A stretch of 64,000 nucleotides of DNA from Kaistella antarctica (GTDB lineage Bacteria > Bacteroidota > Bacteroidia > Flavobacteriales > Weeksellaceae). The position numbers were made by a program, and so were the translations under genes. Under the pieces are notes generated by a model. It worked only from the letters and a program-made list of their open reading frames with translations. It made no database searches and was not told the origin of the DNA. The stretch covers positions 310,001-374,000 of the forward strand of contig NZ_FOIX01000002.1 of NCBI RefSeq assembly GCF_900109615.1. Direction: 5' to 3'. This document shows, piece after piece, positions 8,445 to 17,687 of the stretch; the first letter of the stretch is position 1; each line of letters opens with the position of its first letter.

Positions 8445-9398
8445 ATGTTTCCACTTTCTCAGAAAAGATTTTTCAATCTTATTATTTTGTTATTGCTTAC
8501 TTCCTTCGTTATCCACTGTAAAAAGGAAGTCAATATTTCTCCCCAAATTCAAATTAAAAAAGACTCGTTAGCAACTGTCAAAAAAGATTCTTTAATTCAA
8601 GATTCCATTAAAAAAAACACAGTCATTTATAGCTCGTTTATTTTCCCAAAAAACAAACGTGATTCCGCTATGGGAGTCTTTAATAAAGAGTTTTCCAAAG
8701 AAGAGCAATCAGTAATTTTGGCTATAAATCGTCTTGACATGAAAAACAAATGGCGAGCAGACACCTTAATGATTCCAGATAAAATCGATGAGACATTGAT
8801 GGCTTATTCGCCGTTCCCACGATCATTAACTCAACTGAAGGATGTTGAAAAGATTGTATTTTTCTCCTATCCGATTCAGGCTTACGCACTTTATGAAAAA
8901 GGAAATCTCGTAAAATGGGGGCCAACAAGTATGGGGCACAAAACCGCTCAGACAAAACGGGGTTTAATGTTTACCAACTGGAAAAAAGAACTGGCAATTT
9001 CTACTGTAGACAGCGACTGGAAACTCCCTTATAATTTCAATGTTCATAATACTTTAGGCATCGGTTGGCATCAATATGATCTGCCAGGATATCCAGCTTC
9101 TCATTCGTGTTTAAGACTTTCTCTGGATGACGCAAAATATCTTTACAACTGGGCTGATCAATGGATTTTAAATAAAGGTGGCGCAACTGTAAAAGCCAAC
9201 GGAACGCCCGTAATTGTCTTTGGTGATTACAAATGGGGTGGCAAAAAGCCTTGGAAAAACTTAAGTGAAGATGGAAAATCGAATAATATTTCGATCGAAG
9301 AAATGACCAAGGTTATTGAACCTAATCTTGCGAAAATTTTAGAGGAGCAAGCCAAGAGAGCAGAAGTAACTCAGGTCGTTTCGACGCCAGCAGCCTGA
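8445..9398 (+). CDS. L,D-transpeptidase (YkuD) lipoprotein
   Basis: A 317-residue envelope enzyme predicted to cross-link peptidoglycan (3-3 links) or attach proteins to it. The N-terminus is hydrophobic and ends in a possible lipobox with Cys25 (FVIHC), which would anchor it in a membrane. The YkuD domain spans about 135-255, and the catalytic motif is His220-Ser221-Cys222 followed by LRLS. Most family members have SHGC-R, so the Gly position is Ser here. The last 28 bp overlap tail-to-tail with the gene on the other strand that ends at 9371. The last 60 residues beyond the domain are charged and unassigned. Confidence 0.88.
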   Translation: MFPLSQKRFFNLIILLLLTSFVIHCKKEVNISPQIQIKKDSLATVKKDSLIQDSIKKNTVIYSSFIFPKNKRDSAMGVFNKEFSKEEQSVILAINRLDMKNKWRADTLMIPDKIDETLMAYSPFPRSLTQLKDVEKIVFFSYPIQAYALYEKGNLVKWGPTSMGHKTAQTKRGLMFTNWKKELAISTVDSDWKLPYNFNVHNTLGIGWHQYDLPGYPASHSCLRLSLDDAKYLYNWADQWILNKGGATVKANGTPVIVFGDYKWGGKKPWKNLSEDGKSNNISIEEMTKVIEPNLAKILEEQAKRAEVTQVVSTPAA

Positions 9399-9922
9399 TA
9401 ACGTTCAAATTGCTGCACAGATTCTTCCGCAAATTCTCTTAATTGTTTCATTTCTTTCTTCGCTTTCCATCGACCGATTCTGGCGACCGAAAAAGTGAGA
9501 CCCAAAAGTAGAAGCATAACTATCGAGGCGGTAAAAGCCCACGGGTAATCATTGCTTTTGATCTGTTTTTCTACGTACCAAATGGTGATGGCGAACATCA
9601 ACAAAATCCCAAAAATAAAATTAAGAAACATGAAAAAAGTCCAAACTGCCGCAGCGGGACCGAAGATTCCGCGAATCACCGTTTTGTTTTCTTCAGAGTC
9701 AATTTCTGTTCGCAACGATAGATTGGGTTTCCAGTAATATTCTTGCGGAGTTCGAACCGTTATTAAAGATACTTCTTGATTGATATTTCCTTCGAAATTT
9801 TCAGTACGTTCTTTTAGAAATTTTTTCAGATAAGCAATATATTCTTCCCGCGAAATGTCGGTATAAATTTTAAATCTCGGTCTGGAGCGAATATGGTCGA
9901 TAGTGTTTGCTTCAATTTGCAT
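9371..9922 (-). CDS. Two-TM membrane protein, unknown function
   Basis: A 183-residue protein I do not recognise. Residues 1-85 look like a soluble domain. Two strongly hydrophobic segments follow (about 90-115 and 127-150), and then a charged helical tail (KAKKEMKQLREFAEES) that may form a coiled coil. Its start overlaps the end of the upstream aspartyl-protease gene by 11 bp, so the two are probably co-translated. A link to that protease is inferred only from this coupling. Confidence 0.72.
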   Translation of the reverse strand: MQIEANTIDHIRSRPRFKIYTDISREEYIAYLKKFLKERTENFEGNINQEVSLITVRTPQEYYWKPNLSLRTEIDSEENKTVIRGIFGPAAAVWTFFMFLNFIFGILLMFAITIWYVEKQIKSNDYPWAFTASIVMLLLLGLTFSVARIGRWKAKKEMKQLREFAEESVQQFERYQAAGVETT

Positions 9923-11246
9923 TTTGGTAGGGAATAGGATCTTGTAAAGTAAGGGTAAAATTTAGAATCTGACCATCTCGCTGTACTTTAATATTAATTT
10001 TTTTGCCATCTTCTTCTTTAAAATAATTATTAATTTTCTCCATGGTCAAATCACCAATTGGCCTTTTATTAATAGTGAGGAGTTCATCATTTTTTCGAAT
10101 TCCCGCCACGAAACAGGGAGAATCTTTCCTGCAGCCTGCTACTGAAAACCTTGGCTTAAGTACAAAATTGTATTGAAAATTCTCTGGTAACTTACGGTTT
10201 TCACTTTCTCCTGAATAAGCCATGTTTTTCTTGGTTTCAATCCTGACTAAATCTTTTTCCCAAAGCATTCCAACTTGTTGAATGTCGAGACCGCTGCTGT
10301 TGAAAGAAAAAGGATCTTGATAATTCCTGTTCTTTTTCAAAAAAATTCTTTGATCGGGATAATCGAAAATCACCGTAAACCGACGGAGGATATCACTGCC
10401 AATGGAACCTTTTCTATTAGGTACTAATTTTAAATTCTGAATCGAATACTCATCCGGCATCGCCGTAAGCGGTTGCTCAAAACTAAATTTACCCAGATAT
10501 AGACAGTGAATTCTGCTTCTTTTGCCAAAGATATCACCATTAAATCCACGTCCTAAATAATCATCAATATTGGGTCGGTTGTATTCAAAATTATCAATAA
10601 GTTTCGGGAAAAGCCACACGGCGTCGCTATTGCCTAGGTCTAGTAGCATTTTCGAGCTTACCTTTTCATTGTTCATTTCCACTTCCGCGATCATGTATGG
10701 TTTGTTGCCTTCGATGGTAATGGGAAATTCCGTAAAAGTTTTCTGTCGTTGATTAAATTTTTTATCCTCATTAAAAACGGTTATTTTTTTGGACGTAAAA
10801 TTGATTTCAATTCGATGATTTTTAAAAAATTGGTAACCCATAATTCCATTGACGGGAATGCCTACATGCGAAGAAAAATTAATGCTTTCATCTAAAATAA
10901 TAAAAATGGTATGTTCGAAATCTTTGTAATCCTTGCCAATGTTGACGATGTTATTTTCAGATTTTAAACCTTCAATATGAACGCTCTCACCCAAACCAGA
11001 AAACTTAATTTTTTCTATTTCATTAAAGTTAACTTCTTTATTATCCAGGCTGAACAAAATTGTTTCATTAACGCCAGAATCCAGTAGAAAAGTCAAATCT
11101 ACTCCATTAATATTGACGGGTATAAAAACCAGATTGTTGATGAGTTTAAAAGGAATCACCGTTTTTTTTGGATTCGAAATTTCAAATCCCTTTTGTGCCG
11201 AAGAAAACGCAAAAATTACAAAAAAGAATAGGCGCAGAAATTTCAT
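9912..11246 (-). CDS. Secreted retropepsin-like aspartyl protease with PDZ domain
   Basis: A 444-residue protein with a signal peptide (residues 1-17, ending FSSAQ). Two retropepsin-type halves follow: the first has the active-site motif Asp56-Ser-Gly (LLDSG) and the second has Asp203-Leu-Gly (LLDLG), where D[ST]G is expected. A C-terminal PDZ domain (about 355-440) contains the segments PCFVAGIRKNDELLTIN and DGKKINIKVQRDG. Single-chain pairs of this type in Bacteroidota are predicted envelope proteases. The non-canonical second motif may weaken or abolish activity. The gene is coupled to the downstream membrane protein. Confidence 0.85.
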   Translation of the reverse strand: MKFLRLFFFVIFAFSSAQKGFEISNPKKTVIPFKLINNLVFIPVNINGVDLTFLLDSGVNETILFSLDNKEVNFNEIEKIKFSGLGESVHIEGLKSENNIVNIGKDYKDFEHTIFIILDESINFSSHVGIPVNGIMGYQFFKNHRIEINFTSKKITVFNEDKKFNQRQKTFTEFPITIEGNKPYMIAEVEMNNEKVSSKMLLDLGNSDAVWLFPKLIDNFEYNRPNIDDYLGRGFNGDIFGKRSRIHCLYLGKFSFEQPLTAMPDEYSIQNLKLVPNRKGSIGSDILRRFTVIFDYPDQRIFLKKNRNYQDPFSFNSSGLDIQQVGMLWEKDLVRIETKKNMAYSGESENRKLPENFQYNFVLKPRFSVAGCRKDSPCFVAGIRKNDELLTINKRPIGDLTMEKINNYFKEEDGKKINIKVQRDGQILNFTLTLQDPIPYQNAN

Positions 11247-11323
11247 CTAATGAAGGTACAATTTTCTGTGGATTGGGATCATTTTTTTATGCGTAAATTA
11301 CTACGACTAGAATTAAATAATCC

Positions 11324-11331
11324 TAAATTTG
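11324..11331 (+). promoter_or_regulatory. -7 element 4 bp before the ppc start
   Basis: TAAATTTG fits TAnnTTTG and lies only 4 bp before the ppc ATG, so the predicted transcript would begin at or near the start codon (leaderless). Three other genes in the window show the same arrangement. Confidence 0.5.
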
Positions 11332-11335
11332 TTAG

Positions 11336-13879
11336 ATGCTACACGAAGAAAAAAAAGAAAAATTCCGCCAATTGGTTGAGAATAAATTTCAGATTTATAA
11401 CTCGCTTTTTATGAGTTTGCCTTATGATAAAATGTCGAATATTGGCATGTTGCTTCCTTTTCTGTATGAAGAAAGTAAAGTCGGCTATCAGGCCGGAAAA
11501 AGTCCCGAAGAAATTGTAGAAGAATTTTTCAGCAAACACACCGAACTTACAACCGAAGAGCAAAAAACCGAATTACTGTTTAAAATTATTCAGTATATCG
11601 AGCGGCAAGTCGTTTTGTATGATAGTATCGAAGACGCTGCTTTCCCACAATTGCATTCCGAAAGTGATGCTGGTACGGTGTTGCAGGTTCATGAGCGCGC
11701 TTTGCAGGAACATCAGCTTGAAGCTACCCGAAATAAGTTAAAAGATTTCGCCATAAAAGTTGTTTTTACCGCTCATCCCACGCAGTTCTATCCCAATTCC
11801 GTTCAGCGGATTTTGCATGACTTACGCACGGCAATTACCGATGATTCAATCACCGAAATCGATATGCTGTTGCAACAACTCGGCAAAACGCCTTTCCTAA
11901 ATAAAGAAAAACCGAGCCCATTAGATGAAGCTTTAAGCATCATTTTTTATCTGAGATATGTCTATTACGACACCATTGGTGAATTATATAAAAAGGTGAA
12001 AAATACTTTCGGTACGCCCACTTTTACACCGGCTCAAGATATTATTCAAATGGGATTTTGGCCCGGTGGAGATCGTGATGGCAATCCGTTTGTAACAGCC
12101 GAAATTACGCAACAAGTCGCGCAGGAATTGCATCTTTCTATTTTGAAATCTTATTACGCTCATTTAAAGAAATTACGAAGAAGATTGAGTTTCCGTGGAG
12201 TTTCTAAAATCTTAGATGGACTGAGTGACGATTTGTATGAAGCGATTTTTAAAGAAGACCAAGATATTTCTTCGGAAGAAATTTTAATTAAAGTTAAAGA
12301 AGCAGAAAAAATTCTGATTGAACAGCACAACGGACTTTTTAAAAATCTATTGGAGGATTTTAAAGATCGGGTGAAGATTTTCGGAACTCATTTCGCGACT
12401 TTAGATATTCGCCAAGACAGTCGAATTCATCAGGAAGTTATTGACGAGATTATTGCTAAAAATTCAGATTTAAATATTGAAACAATTACAGATCAAGAGA
12501 AACTCGACTGGCTTTTAAAAACTGACGTCGTGCTTGACCCTAATAATTTTCAGGGCATAACCAAAGATACTTTACAGAACATTTACAATGTAAAAGGGAT
12601 CCAGGAGAAAAATGGGGAGCGTGGCATGCATCGCTACATTATTTCTAATTCTGAAGCCACTAAAGATGTGTTGAATGTATTTGCTTTATTTAAACTGTGT
12701 GGTTATCCGGAAGCTGAAATCAATATCGATATTGTTCCCCTTTTTGAAACCATGGAAGGTTTGGATCTCGCGGAAAATGTAATGAAGGACCTCTACGAAT
12801 TGCCAGTCTATAAAAAACATTTAGAGAGACGAAAAGGTGCACAAACCATTATGCTTGGGTTTTCTGATGGAACAAAAGATGGTGGCTATCTAAAAGCCAA
12901 CTGGGAAATTTATGAAACCAAAGAACAGTTGACGAGTATTTCTGACCGATATCAAATTAAAGTAATTTTCTTCGATGGTCGTGGTGGACCGCCAGCTAGA
13001 GGTGGTGGAAAGACCCATGATTTCTATGCTTCTCAAGGAAAAACAATCGCCAATCATCAAATTGAATTAACCGTTCAGGGACAAACAATCACTAGTGTCT
13101 TCGGGAATAAAGATCAAGCGAAATACAATTTCGAACAACTGCTGACCGCCGGAATTGAAAATGACGTCTTTAAAAATGCCAAAAAAGATTTGAATGGCAG
13201 CGAGCGAAAACTCTTAGAAGAACTGGCTGAAATCAGCTATCAGAAATATTCTGATTTGAAAGCACATCCAAGATTTGTTCCCTATCTGCAGGAAATGAGC
13301 ACGCTAGAATATTACGGAAAAACCAATATTGGAAGTCGTCCAACCAAACGTGGCGCTGGCGGAGAATTAAAATTTGAAGATTTGCGTGCGATTCCATTTG
13401 TTGGTTCTTGGAGTCAACTCAAGCAAAATGTTCCTGGGTTTTTCGGGTTTGGGTTTGCCTTGCACGAGTTGAAAAATCAAGGGCGATTTGACGAGGTTAA
13501 AAGTTTATATAAGGGATCTGATTTCTTCAAAACATTGGTTTTAAACTCGATGATGAGCATGAATAAATCTTACTTTCCGCTGACTTCTTATATGAAAAAG
13601 AATCAGCGATTTGGTGAATTCTGGACCATTCTTTCAGACGAATATAATCTATCTAAAGAGATGATGCTGGAACTCACAGGATTTCAGGAATTGATGGAAG
13701 AAGAACCACTTTCGCAACTGTCGGTGAAAATTCGGGAGAAAATAGTACTTCCACTTTTGAGTATTCAACAATATGCTCTAATTAAAATTCAGAAAGAAGA
13801 AGGCAATCGGGAAGCATACGAAAAACTCGTCATGCGATCACTCTTCGGAAATATTAATGCAAGTCGAAATTCAGCTTAA
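11336..13879 (+). CDS. ppc: Phosphoenolpyruvate carboxylase
   Basis: An 847-residue cytoplasmic enzyme that carboxylates phosphoenolpyruvate to oxaloacetate to refill the TCA cycle. The catalytic His147 lies in VFTAHPTQ. Further signatures are GFWPGGDRDGNPFVT, THFATLDIRQDSR, MLGFSDGTKDGG (the second family signature), the glycine-rich loop FDGRGGPPARGGGKTH and GSRPTKRG. The length fits the shorter Bacteroidota form. The gene stands alone and ends in a strong hairpin terminator shared with the convergent protease gene. The candidate -7 element abuts the ATG. Confidence 0.97.
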   Translation: MLHEEKKEKFRQLVENKFQIYNSLFMSLPYDKMSNIGMLLPFLYEESKVGYQAGKSPEEIVEEFFSKHTELTTEEQKTELLFKIIQYIERQVVLYDSIEDAAFPQLHSESDAGTVLQVHERALQEHQLEATRNKLKDFAIKVVFTAHPTQFYPNSVQRILHDLRTAITDDSITEIDMLLQQLGKTPFLNKEKPSPLDEALSIIFYLRYVYYDTIGELYKKVKNTFGTPTFTPAQDIIQMGFWPGGDRDGNPFVTAEITQQVAQELHLSILKSYYAHLKKLRRRLSFRGVSKILDGLSDDLYEAIFKEDQDISSEEILIKVKEAEKILIEQHNGLFKNLLEDFKDRVKIFGTHFATLDIRQDSRIHQEVIDEIIAKNSDLNIETITDQEKLDWLLKTDVVLDPNNFQGITKDTLQNIYNVKGIQEKNGERGMHRYIISNSEATKDVLNVFALFKLCGYPEAEINIDIVPLFETMEGLDLAENVMKDLYELPVYKKHLERRKGAQTIMLGFSDGTKDGGYLKANWEIYETKEQLTSISDRYQIKVIFFDGRGGPPARGGGKTHDFYASQGKTIANHQIELTVQGQTITSVFGNKDQAKYNFEQLLTAGIENDVFKNAKKDLNGSERKLLEELAEISYQKYSDLKAHPRFVPYLQEMSTLEYYGKTNIGSRPTKRGAGGELKFEDLRAIPFVGSWSQLKQNVPGFFGFGFALHELKNQGRFDEVKSLYKGSDFFKTLVLNSMMSMNKSYFPLTSYMKKNQRFGEFWTILSDEYNLSKEMMLELTGFQELMEEEPLSQLSVKIREKIVLPLLSIQQYALIKIQKEEGNREAYEKLVMRSLFGNINASRNSA

Positions 13880-13881
13880 AC

Positions 13882-13913
13882 AAAAAGACCTTCAGAAATG
13901 AAGGTCTTTTTTT
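13882..13913. terminator. Bidirectional terminator
   Basis: AAAAAGACCTTCA / TGAAGGTCTTTTT stem with a short loop and a T-run on both strands, between ppc and the convergent protease gene. Confidence 0.9.
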
Positions 13914-13933
13914 ATGGTGTAAAATGAATGTAA

Positions 13934-15538
13934 TTATTCTTTAATTATTTTTTCGATGTATTGGTTATTGTCCGTTTGTACTTTTATGAAATAAACGCCA
14001 CTCGACAATTTTTCAATATTATTGATTTTCTCATTTTTTATGGATTGTACTTTCCGTCCTAAAGTATCATACAATTCCACCGAAATAATTTTCTCATCAG
14101 TTTTAATGGTGAATGTATTCACTACAGGATTTGGATAGATTTTTAAGTAAGATTTATTTGCAGTATTGACTGTTGATAAAGTCGTATTAAAAGCTTTACC
14201 AAAATTCAAAATTCCATATCCTTTTTGTGGATCTGTATTCGGGTAAAGGGAAGCATTTTGTCGGAGAATAGTGCTGATTTCGTCCACTTGTTTTGTCGGC
14301 GTGGCCTGGATTAAGCAGGCGATTCCACCTGCGGCAAGTGGCGTGGCAAATGAGGTTCCACTGCTCGATGTTACGGAATTGTTGTAACCCATATAGGTGG
14401 AACTTCCTCTGGCGCTTGCATCAGGTTTTATATGTCCGACTGCGTTGGGACCAAAAGAAGAAAAAGAAGAACTTGCTCCTGTAGCCGTCACGCCTCCAAT
14501 CGTAAATACTTTTTGGTTATCTGCGGGAGTGATGATATAATGCCACGGTTTCAGCGCTTCATTTCCCGCGGCTGCAATGACGAAAATTCCTTTCTCTGTG
14601 GCAATTTGCGCTGCTCTGGCGATGAAAGAAGTCGTTCCAGTCATATCTGAGTATAGCAAATTATAACGCGAATCATCGAAATCATAATAACCTAGCGAAG
14701 TCGTAATTACATCAACGCCTTTGCGATCTGCTTCTTCTGCAGCTTCTGACCAGTACAATTGCTCTTCAGGAAATTCGTTACCGGCATCTTCAGTGGCGTA
14801 TAAATAAAAATCGGCATCGGGAGCGGTGCCCACAAAACTGTTTTCAACATAACCTGCAATCACTCCCAAACAGTAGGAACCATGGTTATTGAGTTGCATA
14901 CTGTAAAAATCGTTGCTTTTATCAATGAAATTATAACCACCTTTTATTTGTCCACTATTTCTAATTCTCGCATAAACAGAGCCTGTATCTACGGTCGGAA
15001 ATCCTGTATCAATAACCGCAATGGTAACGCCTGTTCCCGTAAAACCAGCAATATGCAAAGGACGAAGATTGACCTGATTAATTTGTGCTAAACCAGAGCC
15101 ATAATTAAAAGTTGTTTTGCCTAAAGTCTTATTAAACTCCTCAAACTTATTCACTTTTTCACCGGTAGTTTTTCCGCCAGTTGGATGTTTGATAAAGCGC
15201 TCCACCGATTGTACATAAGATTTCGACTGCAAATCTAAAATCTGCGCTGCGGTCGCATTGACGGCGACCCCATTCATCCATTTGGAATAGTCATCGACCG
15301 TGAATCCTAAATTTTTAATGTTCTGAATGTAAGTCGCTTCAATCGGCGCATCTTGATCGTTCAGAGCAATTCCATATTTAGCTCGTCGATCCAAAGATTT
15401 CTGCGTCAATTCAGAAATTGGATTTGCGTAAAAGGCGGCTTTGTTGGGTTTATCATTAAAGAATACAAAAACTAGTTCGGTCTGGGCGCTGGTAAAAACA
15501 AAAAGGAAGAGGACAAGTGTAAGTAGAAACTTTTTCAT
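13934..15538 (-). CDS. Subtilisin-family (S8) protease with T9SS sorting domain
   Basis: A 534-residue secreted protease. A signal peptide ends near residue 18 (TSAQ). An inhibitor-like propeptide region spans about 20-120. The S8 domain has Asp177 (VIDTG), His219 (NNHGSYC) and Ser396 (SGTSFATP). The last 70-75 residues (from about LKIYPNPVVN) form a type-A sorting domain, so export across the outer membrane by the type IX system (PorSecre) and surface attachment or release are predicted. Length and order are normal for these proteins. It converges with ppc. Confidence 0.95.
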   Translation of the reverse strand: MKKFLLTLVLFLFVFTSAQTELVFVFFNDKPNKAAFYANPISELTQKSLDRRAKYGIALNDQDAPIEATYIQNIKNLGFTVDDYSKWMNGVAVNATAAQILDLQSKSYVQSVERFIKHPTGGKTTGEKVNKFEEFNKTLGKTTFNYGSGLAQINQVNLRPLHIAGFTGTGVTIAVIDTGFPTVDTGSVYARIRNSGQIKGGYNFIDKSNDFYSMQLNNHGSYCLGVIAGYVENSFVGTAPDADFYLYATEDAGNEFPEEQLYWSEAAEEADRKGVDVITTSLGYYDFDDSRYNLLYSDMTGTTSFIARAAQIATEKGIFVIAAAGNEALKPWHYIITPADNQKVFTIGGVTATGASSSFSSFGPNAVGHIKPDASARGSSTYMGYNNSVTSSSGTSFATPLAAGGIACLIQATPTKQVDEISTILRQNASLYPNTDPQKGYGILNFGKAFNTTLSTVNTANKSYLKIYPNPVVNTFTIKTDEKIISVELYDTLGRKVQSIKNEKINNIEKLSSGVYFIKVQTDNNQYIEKIIKE

Positions 15539-15561
15539 TTTGTGGATTTATTAAAGTGTAA

Positions 15562-15569
15562 CAAAATTA
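15562..15569 (-). promoter_or_regulatory. -7 element of the S8 protease gene
   Basis: On the minus strand this reads TAATTTTG, an exact TAnnTTTG match, 23 bp before the protease start. Confidence 0.5.
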
Positions 15570-15807
15570 ATTAAAATGTGGCTGTTTGATAGCGTAATCT
15601 TGAAAATATTTTTAATCATGTAAATCAATCCTTATTTCAGTTTAATTTTAATAATGGTGATCGTTTGATTTGAGTTAAAATGAAAGTCCTTTCAAAAGTT
15701 ATTTTATAAATGTTGTGCTGCAATTTTATTTAAATAAATGAAAGCGCTACCTTTAATGCTAAAGGAAACATTAACCCTATTTAATTTTTTAAAAAACTTA
15801 ATTTTAG

Positions 15808-15815
15808 TAAATTTG
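15808..15815 (+). promoter_or_regulatory. Candidate -7 element of the aminotransferase gene
   Basis: TAAATTTG lies 103 bp upstream of the ATG at 15919. It would give a leader of about 100 bases that includes the possible stem-loop at 15836-15884. Confidence 0.4.
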
Positions 15816-15918
15816 AGAAAATATTTTTTCTATGAAATCGCTACTACCATTTTCTGTAAAAAACAGGTGTAAAAATAGGCGATTGCATATGATCAATAAA
15901 ATACAATAAAATTTTCAT

Positions 15919-17046
15919 ATGAAAAAGATTCAGATGGTTGACCTTCAAAGTCAATATTACAAAATAAAACCTGATGTTGATAACGCAGTGCTAAATGTGA
16001 TGAACACGGCGGCCTTTATCAACGGTCCTGAAGTTAAATTTTTTCAGTCCGAATTAGAAACGTACCTCGATGTAAAACATGTGATTCCTTGCGCCAACGG
16101 AACCGATGCTTTGCAAATTGCACTCATGGCTTTGAATTTAAAGGAAGGCGATGAGGTAATCACAGCGGATTTCACTTTTGCAGCCACCGTAGAAGTTATT
16201 CATTTATTAAAATTAAAAGCAGTTTTAGTCGATGTTGATTATGATACTTTTACTATGGATACGGAGAAGCTGAAAGCAGCGATCACTCCCAAAACAAAAG
16301 CGATAATTCCAGTTCATCTTTTTGGACAATGTTCCAACATGGAAGAAATTTTAAATATTGCCGAACAACATGATATTCACCTTATTGAAGATAATGCCCA
16401 AGCCATTGGGTCTGAATTTACTTTTTCAGACGGAACAGTAAAGAAATCTGGAACCATGGGAATTATGGGCACGACTTCTTTTTTTCCTTCTAAAAATTTA
16501 GGATGTTACGGTGATGGTGGAGCCATTTTCACCAATGATGATGAACTTGCTCATAAAATCAGAGGTATCGTGAATCACGGAATGTATGAACGATATTACC
16601 ACGATGAGGTTGGTGTAAATTCCCGTTTAGATAGTATTCAAGCGACGGTTTTAAGAAAGAAACTAACGCTGCTTGACACTTACAATGAAGCGAGAAGAAA
16701 GGCAGCCGATTATTATGATGACGCTTTCGCTGATTGTGCAGAAATTCTAACGCCGAAAAGAGCGGATTATTCTTCGCATGTTTTTCATCAATATACTTTG
16801 AGAATTTTAGGCGGAAAAAGAAATGATTTGCAAAAATTCTTAACCGAGAAAGAAGTTCCGGCGATGATTTATTATCCAGTGGCTTTAAGAAAGCAGAAAG
16901 CATATTTCCAGGATAGCAATGATGTTGATTTTGTGAATACCGACAAGCTTTTAGAAGAAGTTATTTCATTGCCAATGCATACTGAATTAGATGATGAGCA
17001 GTTGAAATATATTTCTGACGCGGTGTTGGAGTTTATGAATAAGTAG
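15919..17046 (+). CDS. DegT/DnrJ/EryC1/StrS-family sugar aminotransferase
   Basis: A 375-residue PLP-dependent aminotransferase that aminates keto-sugar nucleotides for surface polysaccharide or glycan synthesis. The PLP lysine is Lys192 in FFPSKNLGCYGDGG. The cofactor pocket is marked by NGTDAL (60-65) and EDNAQAIG (157-164, with Asp158 and Gln161). Length is typical. The closest known roles are WbpE/PglE-like, but substrate cannot be read from the sequence. galE follows about 690 bp downstream on the same strand, and the two were probably adjacent before the RAYT unit arrived between them. Confidence 0.93.
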   Translation: MKKIQMVDLQSQYYKIKPDVDNAVLNVMNTAAFINGPEVKFFQSELETYLDVKHVIPCANGTDALQIALMALNLKEGDEVITADFTFAATVEVIHLLKLKAVLVDVDYDTFTMDTEKLKAAITPKTKAIIPVHLFGQCSNMEEILNIAEQHDIHLIEDNAQAIGSEFTFSDGTVKKSGTMGIMGTTSFFPSKNLGCYGDGGAIFTNDDELAHKIRGIVNHGMYERYYHDEVGVNSRLDSIQATVLRKKLTLLDTYNEARRKAADYYDDAFADCAEILTPKRADYSSHVFHQYTLRILGGKRNDLQKFLTEKEVPAMIYYPVALRKQKAYFQDSNDVDFVNTDKLLEEVISLPMHTELDDEQLKYISDAVLEFMNK

Positions 17047-17056
17047 GTTTGAATCT

Positions 17057-17087
17057 ACTTTGTCAAAGTTAAGAACTTTGACAAAGT
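17057..17087. repeat. Nested palindrome, upstream copy
   Basis: Arms ACTTTGTCAAAGTT and AACTTTGACAAAGT (14 bp, perfect) around a 3-base loop. Each arm is itself palindromic (ACTTTG-T-CAAAGT). It lies 6 bp upstream of the second RAYT gene, and a near-identical copy sits just downstream of that gene. Confidence 0.9.
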
Positions 17088-17093
17088 TTAAAA

Positions 17094-17684
17094 ATGGAAA
17101 TAAGAGAAGACATCTTGGAAGCCGATTATCTCTATCATATTTTTAATAGAGGAATTAATTCTAATTTAATCTTTTTAGACAATGAAAATATGTCATTTTT
17201 TCTGAAGAAAACGGAACAATATGTTTTACCTTTTTTCGTAATTTATGGATATTGTCTGATGCCAAATCATTTCCATTTTATTTTAAGACCTAAATCCAAT
17301 GTTGAAATAAGTTCAAAAATCAATACTTCTATCAAAGGTCTGCATTGTGAGGAATCTATTTACAGCAAGTCATTAGCTAGATTATTCAGCAGCTATACAC
17401 AGGCATTTAATAAAGTTTATCGTAGAAGCGGTCCTTTATTGGAGTCGCCTTTTAAGAGAATTAGAGTTACTTCTGAAGAATATCTGAGAAATTTGATTAT
17501 TTACATTCATCAAAATCCTGAAGATTTTCAGAACTATAAATTCTCATCTTATAAAGCAGTTATTTCTAATGTTGAAACTTCAATTTCGAGGAATGAGATT
17601 CTTGCAATATTTGATAATAAAGAAAATTTTAAAATTTGTCATCAAAAAAAGATTGACAGTAGCCTATTTGAAATTAAAATCTAA
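17094..17684 (+). CDS. REP-associated transposase-like protein (RAYT family 2)
   Basis: A 196-residue Y1/HUH-type transposase-like protein. The HxH motif is NHFHF (His59, His61), and the helix tyrosine is present as Tyr137 in IIYIHQNP. It differs clearly from the RAYT at the window start: it has a different length and different flanking sequences. It is bracketed by two 31-bp nested palindromes at 17057-17087 and 17688-17718, so gene plus repeats look like a self-contained element lying between the aminotransferase and galE. RAYTs are usually domesticated single-copy genes. The intact HUH and Tyr residues suggest this one can still act on DNA. Confidence 0.88.
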   Translation: MEIREDILEADYLYHIFNRGINSNLIFLDNENMSFFLKKTEQYVLPFFVIYGYCLMPNHFHFILRPKSNVEISSKINTSIKGLHCEESIYSKSLARLFSSYTQAFNKVYRRSGPLLESPFKRIRVTSEEYLRNLIIYIHQNPEDFQNYKFSSYKAVISNVETSISRNEILAIFDNKENFKICHQKKIDSSLFEIKI

Positions 17685-17687
17685 AAA

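Larger units (their letters stand above)
15539..15918. other. Long intergenic region with divergent promoters
   Basis: 380 bp between the divergent protease and aminotransferase genes. It contains -7-like elements facing both ways (15562-15569 minus, 15808-15815 plus). It also has a possible leader structure (AATCGC at 15836-15841 pairing with GCGATT at 15879-15884, with CTGT/ACAG inside) and a 25-codon reading frame starting at 15833. I see no RNA gene or convincing protein in it. Confidence 0.5.

Noticed and set aside
15833..15910. 25-codon reading frame before the aminotransferase gene
   Set aside because: It has no recognisable residues for a leader peptide and no conservation data; listed only as part of the intergenic region.
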